Notes under the pieces: generated by a model
What the model saw: the letters and a program-made list of their open reading frames with translations, nothing else
Databases searched by the model: none
What the model was told of the DNA's origin: nothing
DNA from: an uncultured Acidobacteriia bacterium
GTDB lineage: Bacteria; Acidobacteriota; Terriglobia; Bryobacterales; Bryobacteraceae
Direction: 5' to 3'
DNA length: 35,008 nucleotides
Assembly: GCA_903900705.1 (NCBI GenBank)
Contig: CAIUOG010000161.1
Location: 1 to 35,008 of the forward strand
Made by a program: the position numbers and the translations under genes
In this document: positions 16,966-25,207 of the stretch, piece by piece
Position numbering within the stretch: position 1 is the first letter of the stretch
Layout of the letters: each line of letters starts with the position of its first letter

Positions 16966-18081
16966 TTGAACGACCTGAATAAACTCGTCGGGCGCGCCCG
17001 GTTTCTTTTCGAAATCCGCTCGCCGTGGCTTCGGTACGGCGTGGCCGTTGCCGGCGTGCTCTTCTCCTGGGCGCTGAGCAGGCAACTTTCCCATCCTTCG
17101 CCGTTCCTGTTCGGTTTTCTCGCCGTCATTCTCGCGTCCGGTCTTGCCGGACCCGGACCCGCCGTTCTCTCCACTGGCCTCGCCACCCTTTGGTGCTGGG
17201 TCGTCCTCCGCGACCATGCGCCCGTTTCCGAATCCGGCCTGTGGCTCCGCTGCGTTCTGTTCGCTCTGGAATGCCTCTTCCTCTGTGCCTGCGGCGAGCG
17301 TCTCCGCCGCGCCATCGATAAGGCGGCCACCAGTGAAACCTGGCATCGCAGTCTGGTGGAGACCGCCGCCGAAGGGATCTGGGTGATCAGCGCGGAAGGT
17401 CTCATCACCTTCGCCAATCCCCGCATCGGCGAACTCCTGGGAGTCCCTTGCCTCTCCCTCCCCGGTCGCCGCCTGGACGACTTCCTCTTCCCCGAAGACC
17501 GCCCGGCCGAGGCCATCCGTCTCCGCAACCACCGCCCCGCCGTCCGGCAGCAGTTCGATCGCCGCCTGCGACGCGAAGGCGGCGTCGAACTCTGGGTCCT
17601 CGCCTGCACCAGCGTCCTGCCCCATGGGCCCGGTGGCGCAGGCGTCCTGTGCATGATGACCGACATCACTGAGCGCAAACAGGCGGAACTCTCCCTGCGC
17701 CGCTCCGAACAGCGCTTCCGCAGCCTCTTCGACAACATCGTCGAAGGCGTCTACCAGACCACGCCCGATGGCCGCATCCTCGCCGCCAACCCCACCCTGC
17801 TCCGCATGTTGGGCCTCCGCAGCGAGGCCGAACTCAGCGAGGTCATCGCCACAGACCTCTATGTCGACCCCGACCTCCGCCGCCGCCTCACCGCCCAGCT
17901 CGAAATCGAAGGGCGCTTCCAGCAGGTCCGCTACCAGCTCCGCCGCCGCGATGGCCGCATCATCACCGTGCAGGAAAACGCCCGCGTCGTCCGCGACCAC
18001 GATGGCAAGGTGCTCTGGTACGAGGGCACCCTCACTGACGTAACGCCCCTCGCCGCCGCCGCCCGCTCCTCCCTCTCCTAA
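16966..18081 (+). CDS. Membrane PAS-domain sensor without output domain
   Basis: This is a 371-residue protein starting at TTG 16966 (no in-frame ATG gives a better start). Residues ~24-105 hold three to four hydrophobic spans resembling the KdpD-type DUF4118 sensor module (SPFLFGFLAVILASGLAGPG). Two PAS domains follow: ~115-240 (VETAAEGIWVISAEGLITFA through MMTDITERKQAE) and ~246-365 (RFRSLFDNIVEGVYQTTPDG through GTLTDVT). The chain then stops after a short Ala/Ser tail. There is no histidine kinase, GGDEF, EAL or DNA-binding domain, so the signal must be passed to another protein. It lies between the symporter gene (60 bases upstream) and infC. Confidence 0.85.
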   Translation: MNDLNKLVGRARFLFEIRSPWLRYGVAVAGVLFSWALSRQLSHPSPFLFGFLAVILASGLAGPGPAVLSTGLATLWCWVVLRDHAPVSESGLWLRCVLFALECLFLCACGERLRRAIDKAATSETWHRSLVETAAEGIWVISAEGLITFANPRIGELLGVPCLSLPGRRLDDFLFPEDRPAEAIRLRNHRPAVRQQFDRRLRREGGVELWVLACTSVLPHGPGGAGVLCMMTDITERKQAELSLRRSEQRFRSLFDNIVEGVYQTTPDGRILAANPTLLRMLGLRSEAELSEVIATDLYVDPDLRRRLTAQLEIEGRFQQVRYQLRRRDGRIITVQENARVVRDHDGKVLWYEGTLTDVTPLAAAARSSLS

Positions 18082-18102
18082 AACAATTGAAAAAACTGAG
18101 GC

Positions 18103-18132
18103 TTTACAAAACCCCTCCAATGCCGTTAGACT
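18103..18132 (+). promoter_or_regulatory. Candidate sigma-70-type promoter for infC
   Basis: TTTACA at 18103-18108 (5 of 6 against the -35 consensus) is followed after 18 bases by TAGACT at 18127-18132 (4 of 6 against the -10). It lies in an AT-rich pocket that stands out from the GC-rich surroundings. Transcription would begin near 18139-18141, about 25 bases ahead of the infC start. The assignment is by eye only. Confidence 0.4.
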
Positions 18133-18139
18133 AACTATT

Positions 18140-18169
18140 ATGTTGGGGCATAGTCTACTCACCGCATGA
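18140..18169 (+). other. Nine-codon open frame overlapping the infC start
   Basis: An ATG at 18140 opens a nine-residue frame (MLGHSLLTA) that stops at TGA 18167-18169, sharing ATGA with the infC start codon at 18166. Such an arrangement could couple infC translation to a leader. The frame lacks a Shine-Dalgarno and may begin at, or even before, the proposed transcription start. It could be chance. Confidence 0.25.
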
Positions 18170-18777
18170 TTCCAGGCCGCAATTTCCCGCCTCGAAAGCC
18201 CAGTCGCCGAGAAAACGTCAACGAATCGATCCGTGCCAGGGAGGTACGCGCTGTATTCCCTGATGGCACCGCAGAAATCATGCCCACTTCCGCCGCCCTT
18301 CGCCGGGCTCAGGAACTGGGGCTGGATCTCGTCGTGGTGTCTCCCACCGCGGTTCCTCCTGTTGCCAAGGCAATCGACTACGGCCATTATCAGTACGAAC
18401 TGAAGAAGAAACAGCACGAAGCCAAGAAGAAGCAGCACGTGGTCCAGGTGAAGGAACTGAAGTTCCGTCCCAATACCGATGACCACGACTACGACTTCAA
18501 AAAGAACCACGCCATCCGCTTCCTCCAGGAAGGCAATCGCGTGAAGGCCGTGGTGCAGTTCCGCGGACGCGAAATCGCTCACACCGATCTCGGCCGCAAA
18601 CTCCTGCTTCGCTTCTCCGAAGATCTCACGGCCTATGGACTCTCCGATGGCCCGCCGCGCATGGAAGGCCGCAACGCCCACATCCTGCTCAGCCCGGTGA
18701 AAGCGGTCACCAAGCCAGGCGGCAAGGTCGATCACGCCGCGCCACCGGCCCAGAACCCCGGCCCCGCGGCGCACTAA
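18166..18777 (+). CDS. infC: Translation initiation factor IF-3
   Basis: This is a 203-residue protein with both IF-3 domains. The N-terminal domain (about 15-80) has RRENVNESIRAREVR, LDLVVVSPTAVPPVAKAIDY and GHYQYE. A basic linker helix follows (LKKKQHEAKKKQ, 79-90). The C-terminal domain (about 92-180) has VKELKFRPNTDDHDYDFKK, RFLQEGNRVKAVVQFRGREI and PPRMEGRNAHILLSP. The usual PPVCRIMDYG is PPVAKAIDYG here. It binds the 30S subunit and polices start-codon selection. A non-conserved tail (~20 residues, Pro/Ala-rich) extends past the family end. The start is ATG, not the rare AUU of enterobacterial infC. The usual rpmI and rplT genes do not follow; the next gene is convergent. Confidence 0.95.
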   Translation: MIPGRNFPPRKPSRRENVNESIRAREVRAVFPDGTAEIMPTSAALRRAQELGLDLVVVSPTAVPPVAKAIDYGHYQYELKKKQHEAKKKQHVVQVKELKFRPNTDDHDYDFKKNHAIRFLQEGNRVKAVVQFRGREIAHTDLGRKLLLRFSEDLTAYGLSDGPPRMEGRNAHILLSPVKAVTKPGGKVDHAAPPAQNPGPAAH

Positions 18778-18799
18778 CCTCGTTCACATTCCGAACTCT

Positions 18800-20767
18800 T
18801 CAGCGTCGCCGGGCCAGCAAAAGCCCGGCGATTGCCGTTAGACTCACCAAAAACAACCCGCGCCCCACCACATTTTCAAACGGCGTCTCAAACCGCATCC
18901 GGATCGTCTCTCCACCCGCCGGCGCATCCACCACCATAAAGCCCATCACCGGGTCCGGCCGGATCTCCACGTCCTTCCCGCCCGCCCGCGCATGCCACGC
19001 CGGGTCGTACGTCTCCTGAATCAGCACCGCCTCGCCGGCCCGCGCGCGGCTGGTGATGTCCATCTCATCAAAGCCCTTCCACTTGACGTCCGTCGGCGGC
19101 TGCGCCGGATTCTCCACCAGCTCCACATACTTCTTCAGCCCCGCCGTATCCGCGCCGCCCTCCAGCTTCCGGGCCGCCAGGATCGCCTGCTTCGGCACCA
19201 CCCGGCCAATGCCGGGCTGCACGCGCGGAATCCTGTAAATCACCGTGCCATGCCCGTCATCGAACAACACCGGCGTCGCCCCCCGGAACTTCTCCGGATG
19301 GTCGTAGTCATGGTAGGAATCCGGCGCCTGCTTGTCCGGCACAATCACCGCGTCCGTCCCCAGCGCCTGCAGCCAGAGAATCGACGGCTCCGCCTCGGTT
19401 CCCTTTTGCAGCTGATAAAGCGCCCCCGGGATGTTCTGGTTCAGCATCCCCTGCATCGAACCGCCGTCCGGCTGCGCATTGTCCGCCCACGTATCGAACC
19501 AGAAACGCGCCGACCCCGAAGGCAGCACCCGCGCCCCCGGCAGATTCTCCCGCGTCCACCTGGCGATCTTATATTCGTACTGGCTCTCCACCGCCTGCGC
19601 TTTCGGGAACGGCAGCCAGACATACTGCAGATAAACCACCGCCGGCGAGAACAACGCCACCGTCAGCGCGATCACCACACCCCGCCCCACCCGGTTTCCC
19701 CGCGTCCACGCCACCCGCGCCACCTCGAAGAACCCCAGCAGCAGCGCCAGATCCAGCTCCGGCAGCAGCCGCACCGTGTTGCCCGCGAACCGGAACCCGA
19801 TGAACTCCGCGCCCATCACGCTCACGCTCATCAGCAGCGCAGCCCCCGCCACAAACACGCTCCAGCTCCGCTCCGCGCGGCCCCCCGCCAACCGGTGGCT
19901 GACGTAGCACCACACCGCCATCACCCCGAACAGCAATGGCGCCGACCATGAATTGCCCGGTTCCGCCACCCACCGCAGATCCGTCAGCGTGATGGCGGCA
20001 TAAGATGGCGTCAGCCAGAACGCCGAAAGCCCATACGCCAGGCCCGCGATTCCCGCCGCCCGCGGCCACACCCTGCCATCCCGCTCCCCGTTCCACACCG
20101 CGAAGACCAGCACCGGGAAAAAGAACGCCAGCGCCGTCGCACCATAGAAGTTCGTCGCCACCGTCAGCGCCGCCAGCCCCGCCGCCATCGCCAGCGCCGC
20201 CGGATTCCACCGCCGCAGCGCGAACCAGCTCGCCGTCAGCACCGCCGGCAGCACGCACAGTGCGGAGATGTGTGGCCCTTCGCCATACCCCATCAACACA
20301 TGCAGCCGCTGCGGAATCCAGAAGCCGCTGTCGATCCGGTACCGCGACATCAGCAGGAAACTCGGGCTCAGCAGCGCCGTCCCCGCCGCGCTCAGCAGCG
20401 CCGTCACCCGCGACCGCGACCCCGCCCGCACCAGCCAGTAAACCGCCAAAATGCCGAAAACGTACATCACCGCCGTGTAGAGGTGGTATGCCCGCGCCGT
20501 CGTCATGTGGAACAGCACAGAGAGCAGCGCCGTGCCGTACCGCAGCGCCGGCGGATACACATAGTCAAACCGCGTCCCGCAATACCAGAGCGGCTGCCAG
20601 CCCGGATGCGGCAGATGTTCCGCCAGCATGCGGGCATCGGAAATGAAGGTGCTTTCAATGGACGACCAGATGTCCAGATACTTCAGCCGGAAAAGCGGCC
20701 AGATCAGGGCGCAGGTCAGACTCAGGACAACCAGGCTGTCCGTCAGCAGCGACTTGTTTCGCTTCAT
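18800..20767 (-). CDS. Polytopic membrane protein, GT-C/YfhO-like
   Basis: This is a 655-residue protein with about ten to eleven membrane spans in residues ~10-385, a large extracytoplasmic domain at ~390-630, and a last span (GLFLVSLTAIAGLLLARRR). The N-terminal part (FISDARMLAEHLPHPGWQPL followed by WYCGTRFDYVYPPAL) matches the layout of membrane proteins annotated as 6-pyruvoyl-tetrahydropterin-synthase-related or YfhO-like, which belong to the GT-C glycosyltransferase superfamily. An Asp in the first loop (SDAR) sits where GT-C enzymes carry an acidic catalytic residue. It probably transfers a sugar from a lipid carrier, though a catalytic role is unproven. Its ATG overlaps the stop of the glycosyltransferase gene by four bases. 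Confidence 0.75.
   Translation of the reverse strand: MKRNKSLLTDSLVVLSLTCALIWPLFRLKYLDIWSSIESTFISDARMLAEHLPHPGWQPLWYCGTRFDYVYPPALRYGTALLSVLFHMTTARAYHLYTAVMYVFGILAVYWLVRAGSRSRVTALLSAAGTALLSPSFLLMSRYRIDSGFWIPQRLHVLMGYGEGPHISALCVLPAVLTASWFALRRWNPAALAMAAGLAALTVATNFYGATALAFFFPVLVFAVWNGERDGRVWPRAAGIAGLAYGLSAFWLTPSYAAITLTDLRWVAEPGNSWSAPLLFGVMAVWCYVSHRLAGGRAERSWSVFVAGAALLMSVSVMGAEFIGFRFAGNTVRLLPELDLALLLGFFEVARVAWTRGNRVGRGVVIALTVALFSPAVVYLQYVWLPFPKAQAVESQYEYKIARWTRENLPGARVLPSGSARFWFDTWADNAQPDGGSMQGMLNQNIPGALYQLQKGTEAEPSILWLQALGTDAVIVPDKQAPDSYHDYDHPEKFRGATPVLFDDGHGTVIYRIPRVQPGIGRVVPKQAILAARKLEGGADTAGLKKYVELVENPAQPPTDVKWKGFDEMDITSRARAGEAVLIQETYDPAWHARAGGKDVEIRPDPVMGFMVVDAPAGGETIRMRFETPFENVVGRGLFLVSLTAIAGLLLARRR
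18807..18830 (+). terminator. Hairpin 3' of infC, possible terminator
   Basis: CGCCGGGC (18807-18814) and GCCCGGCG (18823-18830) form a perfect 8-bp stem with an 8-base loop, 30 bases past the infC stop and inside the end of the convergent membrane-protein gene. No T-run follows on either strand, so if it ends transcription it is not a classic intrinsic terminator. Confidence 0.3.
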
Positions 20768-22302
20768 GCGCGGTTCGGGGCTTTGGCTTCGGCGGCCTCG
20801 AAGGCGTCCGCCCGCTGCCGCGACTGTTCCTTGGCCGTATGCAGCAGGAACTCCAGCGCGGGCCTCGGCTTAATCCGCAGAAACATCTGGTATGAGAACA
20901 TGCCGCGCGAAATCCGGATCAGGAACCGGTTGATCCCCACCAGCATCCGGCTCGCGAAGTTATCGCCCATCGCCAGCGGGAACGGCCCCGGAATCCCGAT
21001 CACTTCCAGCACCTCGAATCCGGCCTGCTCCAGCGTTCGCCGGAACGAACCGAAAGTGAACAACCGGGTATGCGTCAGGTCCAGAATCCCCCGCTTCCCG
21101 TAGTTAAACTGCCCCAGCAGCAGCATCAGCCGCGTCACAAAAAACGCCACATTCGCGGTGCTGATATAAATCTCCGCCGTCGGATTCTCGCACAGCGCAT
21201 GCCCCAGCTGGTCCATGAACCGTTCCGGGCTCGCCAGATGCTCAATCACGTCCAGCATCAGAACATATTCGTACTTCGGATAATCCAGCTCCGGCAGCCC
21301 CGCGTTCAGATCATGCAGCGTGAAAGACGCCAGCCCCTTCTCCACCACCGGGAAACAATCAATCCCGTCCACCACGCAGGACTTGTTCCGCGTCAGGTGG
21401 CCGCCCAGATACCCGCCCGCGCAGCCGATATCCAGCACCCGCGCCCCTGGCCGGATCAGCTCGAACGCCACCGAGTGCGGGCTCATATAGTCGAACTTCG
21501 GCTCGTACTGCGAGTTGTCGTTCGGCGCGCAATCGAACTTCCGGTCGTAGAAAAGCCCCATGTGCTGCAGACGCGCCTTCAGCGCGGACACGCACACGTC
21601 CAGCGCATACCGCATCCCGTTCACATAGCAGATCTCGTCGCCATAGTAAGTCGGAATCGGCAGCTCCAGAATCTTCTGTTTCGCAATCAGCAGCTGAATA
21701 ATAATCTCGGTATCGAAGTGGAATACGTTCGAATTCCGCTCGAACGGAATCCTCCGCAGCGCCGCCGTCGAGTAGATCCGGTAGCCGGAATGGAACTCGC
21801 TCAGTGACGCATCCAGCAGCCGGTTTTCCACATATGTCAGAATCCGGTTCCCCACGAATTTATAGAGCGGCATGCCGCCCCGCAGCGCGCCCGAAGGCTC
21901 CAGCATGCGCGACCCGAATACCGCCGCCGCCTCGCCCTTCCGCAGCGGCTCCAGCATCGCCGGCAGACATTCCGGCGCATACTGGCCATCGCCATGTATC
22001 AGTGCCACAAAGTCGTAACCGTTCTCAATCGCGTAGCGGTATCCCAGCTTCTGGTTCCCGCCGTACCCCTGATTCACCGGATTGAAAAGTACCGTCGTCC
22101 GGAAAGGCAACGCCTCGTCTTTGCTGGCCGAGTATCCCTTCTCGAAGGTTTCGTCCCGCGACGCGTCGTCGATGATCAGCACCTCGACGTCATACGTCTC
22201 GTTCAGCGACGCCGGGATCCGGAACAGGACCTTCGAGATCGTCTTCTCGGCGTGATAAGCGACGATAAAAACCAGCAGTCTCGACTTCCCGCTCTCGGCC
22301 AT
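20764..22302 (-). CDS. Family 2 glycosyltransferase fused to SAM methyltransferase
   Basis: This is a 512-residue two-domain enzyme. Residues ~8-235 are a GT-A family 2 domain of the dolichyl-phosphate-mannose-synthase type: VFIVAYHAEKTI, IIDDASRDE with Asp45/Asp46, NQGYGGNQK, HGDGQY at 103-108 and HSGYRIYS. Residues ~275-430 are a class I methyltransferase: motif I VLDIGCAGGYLGG (289-301), then MLDVIEHL (349-356), with a C-terminal helix region lacking clear spans. The first domain would charge a lipid or sugar acceptor from a nucleotide sugar; the second would methylate a related product. It is translationally coupled to the downstream GT-C-like membrane protein and divergent from the UDP-glucuronate decarboxylase gene, which points to a cell-surface glycan. 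Confidence 0.88.
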   Translation of the reverse strand: MAESGKSRLLVFIVAYHAEKTISKVLFRIPASLNETYDVEVLIIDDASRDETFEKGYSASKDEALPFRTTVLFNPVNQGYGGNQKLGYRYAIENGYDFVALIHGDGQYAPECLPAMLEPLRKGEAAAVFGSRMLEPSGALRGGMPLYKFVGNRILTYVENRLLDASLSEFHSGYRIYSTAALRRIPFERNSNVFHFDTEIIIQLLIAKQKILELPIPTYYGDEICYVNGMRYALDVCVSALKARLQHMGLFYDRKFDCAPNDNSQYEPKFDYMSPHSVAFELIRPGARVLDIGCAGGYLGGHLTRNKSCVVDGIDCFPVVEKGLASFTLHDLNAGLPELDYPKYEYVLMLDVIEHLASPERFMDQLGHALCENPTAEIYISTANVAFFVTRLMLLLGQFNYGKRGILDLTHTRLFTFGSFRRTLEQAGFEVLEVIGIPGPFPLAMGDNFASRMLVGINRFLIRISRGMFSYQMFLRIKPRPALEFLLHTAKEQSRQRADAFEAAEAKAPNRA

Positions 22303-22315
22303 AGCTCTATTCTAT

Positions 22316-22356
22316 GTGAACCCGCGCACATGCGGTAATCTGGAGTACTGGTTCAC
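22316..22356. promoter_or_regulatory. Nested inverted repeat in the divergent glycan-gene spacer
   Basis: GTGAACC (22316-22322) and GGTTCAC (22350-22356) are perfect inverted arms, with a second inverted pair CCGC (22322-22325) and GCGG (22332-22335) inside. It occupies the centre of the 78-base spacer between the glycosyltransferase and epimerase genes. It could be an operator shared by both promoters. Confidence 0.3.
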
Positions 22357-22380
22357 CCATCGGCTCCCCATCCAGCTTTC

Positions 22381-23328
<948 letters not shown>

Positions 23329-23343
23329 TCCGCGCGACGCATT

Positions 23344-23357
23344 GAGCATCCGTGCTC
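23344..23357 (+). terminator. Small hairpin after the UDP-xylose synthase gene
   Basis: GAGCA and TGCTC flank a TCCG loop 15 bases past the stop. The stem is only 5 bp and no T-run follows. It may serve either the epimerase gene or the opposing 108-residue gene, or be incidental. Confidence 0.2.
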
Positions 23358-23380
23358 GACCACGCCGGTCGGTTCTCCAG

Positions 23381-23707
23381 CTAAATGAGCCCAACCCCTC
23401 GCCGATTAAGCGGGATCTTGTCGCCGGGGAATTCAACTTCTGTCAGTTCTTCGATTTTCACGTCGTAGTGCTCGACGCCGTTGTGGGTGTACTTTGGAAT
23501 CCATTCCAGGAGCCTGCCCCTGGCACAACGCTTCGCAGGTTTGTCGATCACTATGACGTCCATGCCCCTGATCAGCTGGCCTCGGATTCTTCTTTCCCAA
23601 AAGAGGGCGTATTCCTGACCAGTATTTTCCCTTAAAGTGTTATCGAAGCTTCGATAACCATCGTCTCCGACTTGGTTTCGAGGTGTGCTAAGAACTAAGG
23701 TGCGCAT
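23381..23707 (-). CDS. Unrecognised 108-residue protein in accessory patch
   Basis: From the ATG at 23705-23707 this gives 108 residues: an N-terminal strand MRTLVLSTPRNQ, an acidic middle (YRSFDNTLRENTGQEYALFW), then GMDVIVIDKPAKRCARGRLLEW and a strand-rich end (HYDVKIEELTEVEFPG) closing on NRRGVGLI. The beta-barrel-like pattern recalls small PUA/EVE/ASCH-type RNA- or nucleotide-binding folds, but that is a guess. A longer frame to 23812 exists but would overlap the antitoxin remnant. On the minus strand TATACT (complement of 23716-23721) lies so close to the ATG that the message could be leaderless. Base composition is lower in GC than the neighbours, which suggests transfer. Confidence 0.6.
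   Translation of the reverse strand: MRTLVLSTPRNQVGDDGYRSFDNTLRENTGQEYALFWERRIRGQLIRGMDVIVIDKPAKRCARGRLLEWIPKYTHNGVEHYDVKIEELTEVEFPGDKIPLNRRGVGLI
23639..23658. repeat. Perfect 20-bp palindrome
   Basis: GTTATCGAAG followed directly by its reverse complement CTTCGATAAC, with no loop. It lies within the 108-residue gene, where it encodes YRSFDN. A perfect 20-bp palindrome has an expectation of only a few hundredths in a 35-kb random sequence, so it may be a protein-binding or recombination site. Confidence 0.5.
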
Positions 23708-23777
23708 AGGCGTCCAGTATAAAGATTCACATCCGCGACTGGCCAGGCTTCTTATCCTGACTCGGCGCCGGTAGAGC

Positions 23778-23909
23778 TTATCGCGCCGTGGGCTGACGCA
23801 TAAGCGCTTCATGCAAATGCATTTTGATGTAAGTCTGATACTTCAGGCCTTTGGCCTCCGCCTGCTGTCTCGCCCGCGCCAGTTCTTCGTTGGAGGTGTC
23901 GGCGATTCT
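23778..23909 (-). pseudogene. Remnant of a CopG-type antitoxin
   Basis: Read on the minus strand up to the TAA at 23778-23780, this frame gives RIADTSNEELARARQQAEAK followed by GLKYQTYIKMHLHEALMRQP. This is the C-terminal half of the CopG/ribbon-helix-helix antitoxin family, where a YQT-IK--LHEAL motif is characteristic. No start codon or N-terminal half is present. The open frame simply runs upstream into the end of apbE in another phase, and the neighbouring phase after the apbE stop reads unrelated residues. The piece therefore looks like a truncated gene left by a recombination event that joined at the apbE 3' end. No BrnT-like toxin is visible. Confidence 0.55.
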
Positions 23910-23944
23910 GTGTAAACGGGGTAGAAATGTTCCAATAGCACGGC

Positions 23945-25012
23945 CTACCGTCCCCCGGCCTCACACCCTCCGCCCCCCACCCCCCGAAACACCCGCGCAA
24001 ACCCCGCGCTGCAATGCCGCCGGTTCCCCGCATCAATCTCCATCACTTCCAGCCCCGCCGCCCGCGCCAAATCCATCCCCTCCACCGGCCCCAGAATAAA
24101 CACCCCCTTCTCCAGCGCCACCCCCACCTCCGCCGACTTCGCCATCACCGTCACCGCAATCGACGCCCGCGCCGGCCACCCCGTCCTCGGGTCAATAATG
24201 TGGTGATACCGCACGCCATCCACCACCCGGAACCGCTCGTAATCACCCGACGTCACCACCGCCGCGTCCGATACCTCCACCGCCCCCAGCAGTTCCCCAT
24301 GCGCCCCGCGCGGGTCCTGCACCCCCAGCCGCCACCTCTGCCCGTAGCGCCTGCCGGACGCCAGCACATCCCCGCCACCATCCACCAGCGAGTCCCGGAA
24401 CCCCTTCGCCGCCAGCACCGCCGCCGCGCGGTCCACCGCATAGCCCTTCGCCACGCCGCCCAGCCCGATGCTCATATTCTTCGGCAAATAAACCCGGTTC
24501 CCCTCAATCCGGATCTTCCGGTAATCAATATTCTTCCGCGCCCGCGCCACGCTCTCCGCCGCGGGCACCGCAAACGTATCGTCGAAATGCCAGATCCGCC
24601 CCATGCCGCGCCACGTCACATCGAACGTCCCCTGCGTCTTTTCGCTGTATCCAATGCTGCGCTCAATCAGCTGCCGCAATTCCGCCGGCACCTCCACCGC
24701 ATGATCTCCCGCCGCTGCGTCAACCTGCGAAATCGGCGAATCCGGCCGCCACTCGCTCATCAGCGCGTCAATCCGCACCAGTTCCTGATACGCCGCCGCC
24801 ACCGCCTTCCGCGCCTCTTCCGCCGGCCGCCCATTCTCCGGAACCTCGATATTCCACACCGTTCCCATCAGCGATCGCTGTTCCCGAAACATCCCGCTCG
24901 TTGTCGCCGGATGTAGTCTGGCGCTGCCAAGCCGCAGGCCCAGCAGTCCGCCCGCAATCGCCACCGCAAGAAGTGTGCGTCTCCACATACCCGCATACAG
25001 AGCAGGAATCAT
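23945..25012 (-). CDS. apbE: FAD:protein FMN transferase (ApbE)
   Basis: This is a 355-residue exported protein with a membrane/signal segment at ~10-30; Met9 is an alternative start. ApbE motifs: MGTVWNIEV (49-57), GIGKGYAVD-type GGVAKGYAVD (185-194), DGGGDV (211-216), TSGDYER (254-260) and HIIDPRTG (271-278). The enzyme attaches FMN from FAD to a threonine in S/T-G-A-T motifs outside the cytoplasm, using Mg2+. Its natural clients are RnfG and RnfD, encoded divergently next door with intact motifs. Oddly, the late metal-site motif usually written A-D-A-L-x-T is GVALEK at 297-302, putting Val298 where Asp is expected and Lys302 where Thr is common. This may be a divergent but active subtype or an impaired enzyme. 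Confidence 0.93.
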   Translation of the reverse strand: MIPALYAGMWRRTLLAVAIAGGLLGLRLGSARLHPATTSGMFREQRSLMGTVWNIEVPENGRPAEEARKAVAAAYQELVRIDALMSEWRPDSPISQVDAAAGDHAVEVPAELRQLIERSIGYSEKTQGTFDVTWRGMGRIWHFDDTFAVPAAESVARARKNIDYRKIRIEGNRVYLPKNMSIGLGGVAKGYAVDRAAAVLAAKGFRDSLVDGGGDVLASGRRYGQRWRLGVQDPRGAHGELLGAVEVSDAAVVTSGDYERFRVVDGVRYHHIIDPRTGWPARASIAVTVMAKSAEVGVALEKGVFILGPVEGMDLARAAGLEVMEIDAGNRRHCSAGFARVFRGVGGGGCEAGGR

Positions 25013-25066
25013 GCCAGTGGAAGCGGTTCTTCAATTGGCACGAAGATTGCCGTTGATCATCCCGAA

Positions 25067-25207
25067 ATGACTCCGCATTCCGGCTCCTGGCAGGCGATTT
25101 ACTGGAGGAACACGGCGCGCAACGCCGCTGGTTCCATCCGCCTCGGTGAAATGCCGCAGCGGCCATTCCCGCATACTGCGTTAAACCGCGCAAAGGCCCT
25201 CGCATGA
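25067..25207 (+). CDS. Possible 46-residue leader protein ahead of rnfB
   Basis: An ATG at 25067 opens a 46-codon frame (MTPHSGSWQAIYWRNTARNA and onward) whose TGA shares ATGA with the rnfB start at 25204. The product is basic, has no membrane span and resembles nothing I know. There is no Shine-Dalgarno before its ATG. The exact overlap is what coupled genes show, but it could be coincidence in the 191-base divergent spacer. rnfB has its own AAAGG at 25192-25196. Confidence 0.25.
   Translation: MTPHSGSWQAIYWRNTARNAAGSIRLGEMPQRPFPHTALNRAKALA

Noticed and set aside
16931-16969. A 12-codon frame (ATGATGGCT...) ending in TGA just over the TTG start of the PAS gene
   Set aside because: It is too short, has no Shine-Dalgarno, and the overlap arises from the TTGA start context; it is no better than chance.
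18121-18844. A 12-bp direct repeat (TGCCGTTAGACT at 18121-18132 and 18833-18844) flanking infC
   Set aside because: About two 12-mers repeated within 1 kb are expected by chance in a window this size, and one copy is constrained as coding sequence of the membrane protein.
23329-23944. The low-GC patch as an insertion sequence or tRNA-linked integration site
   Set aside because: No transposase or integrase, no terminal inverted repeats and no tRNA-like cloverleaf could be found.
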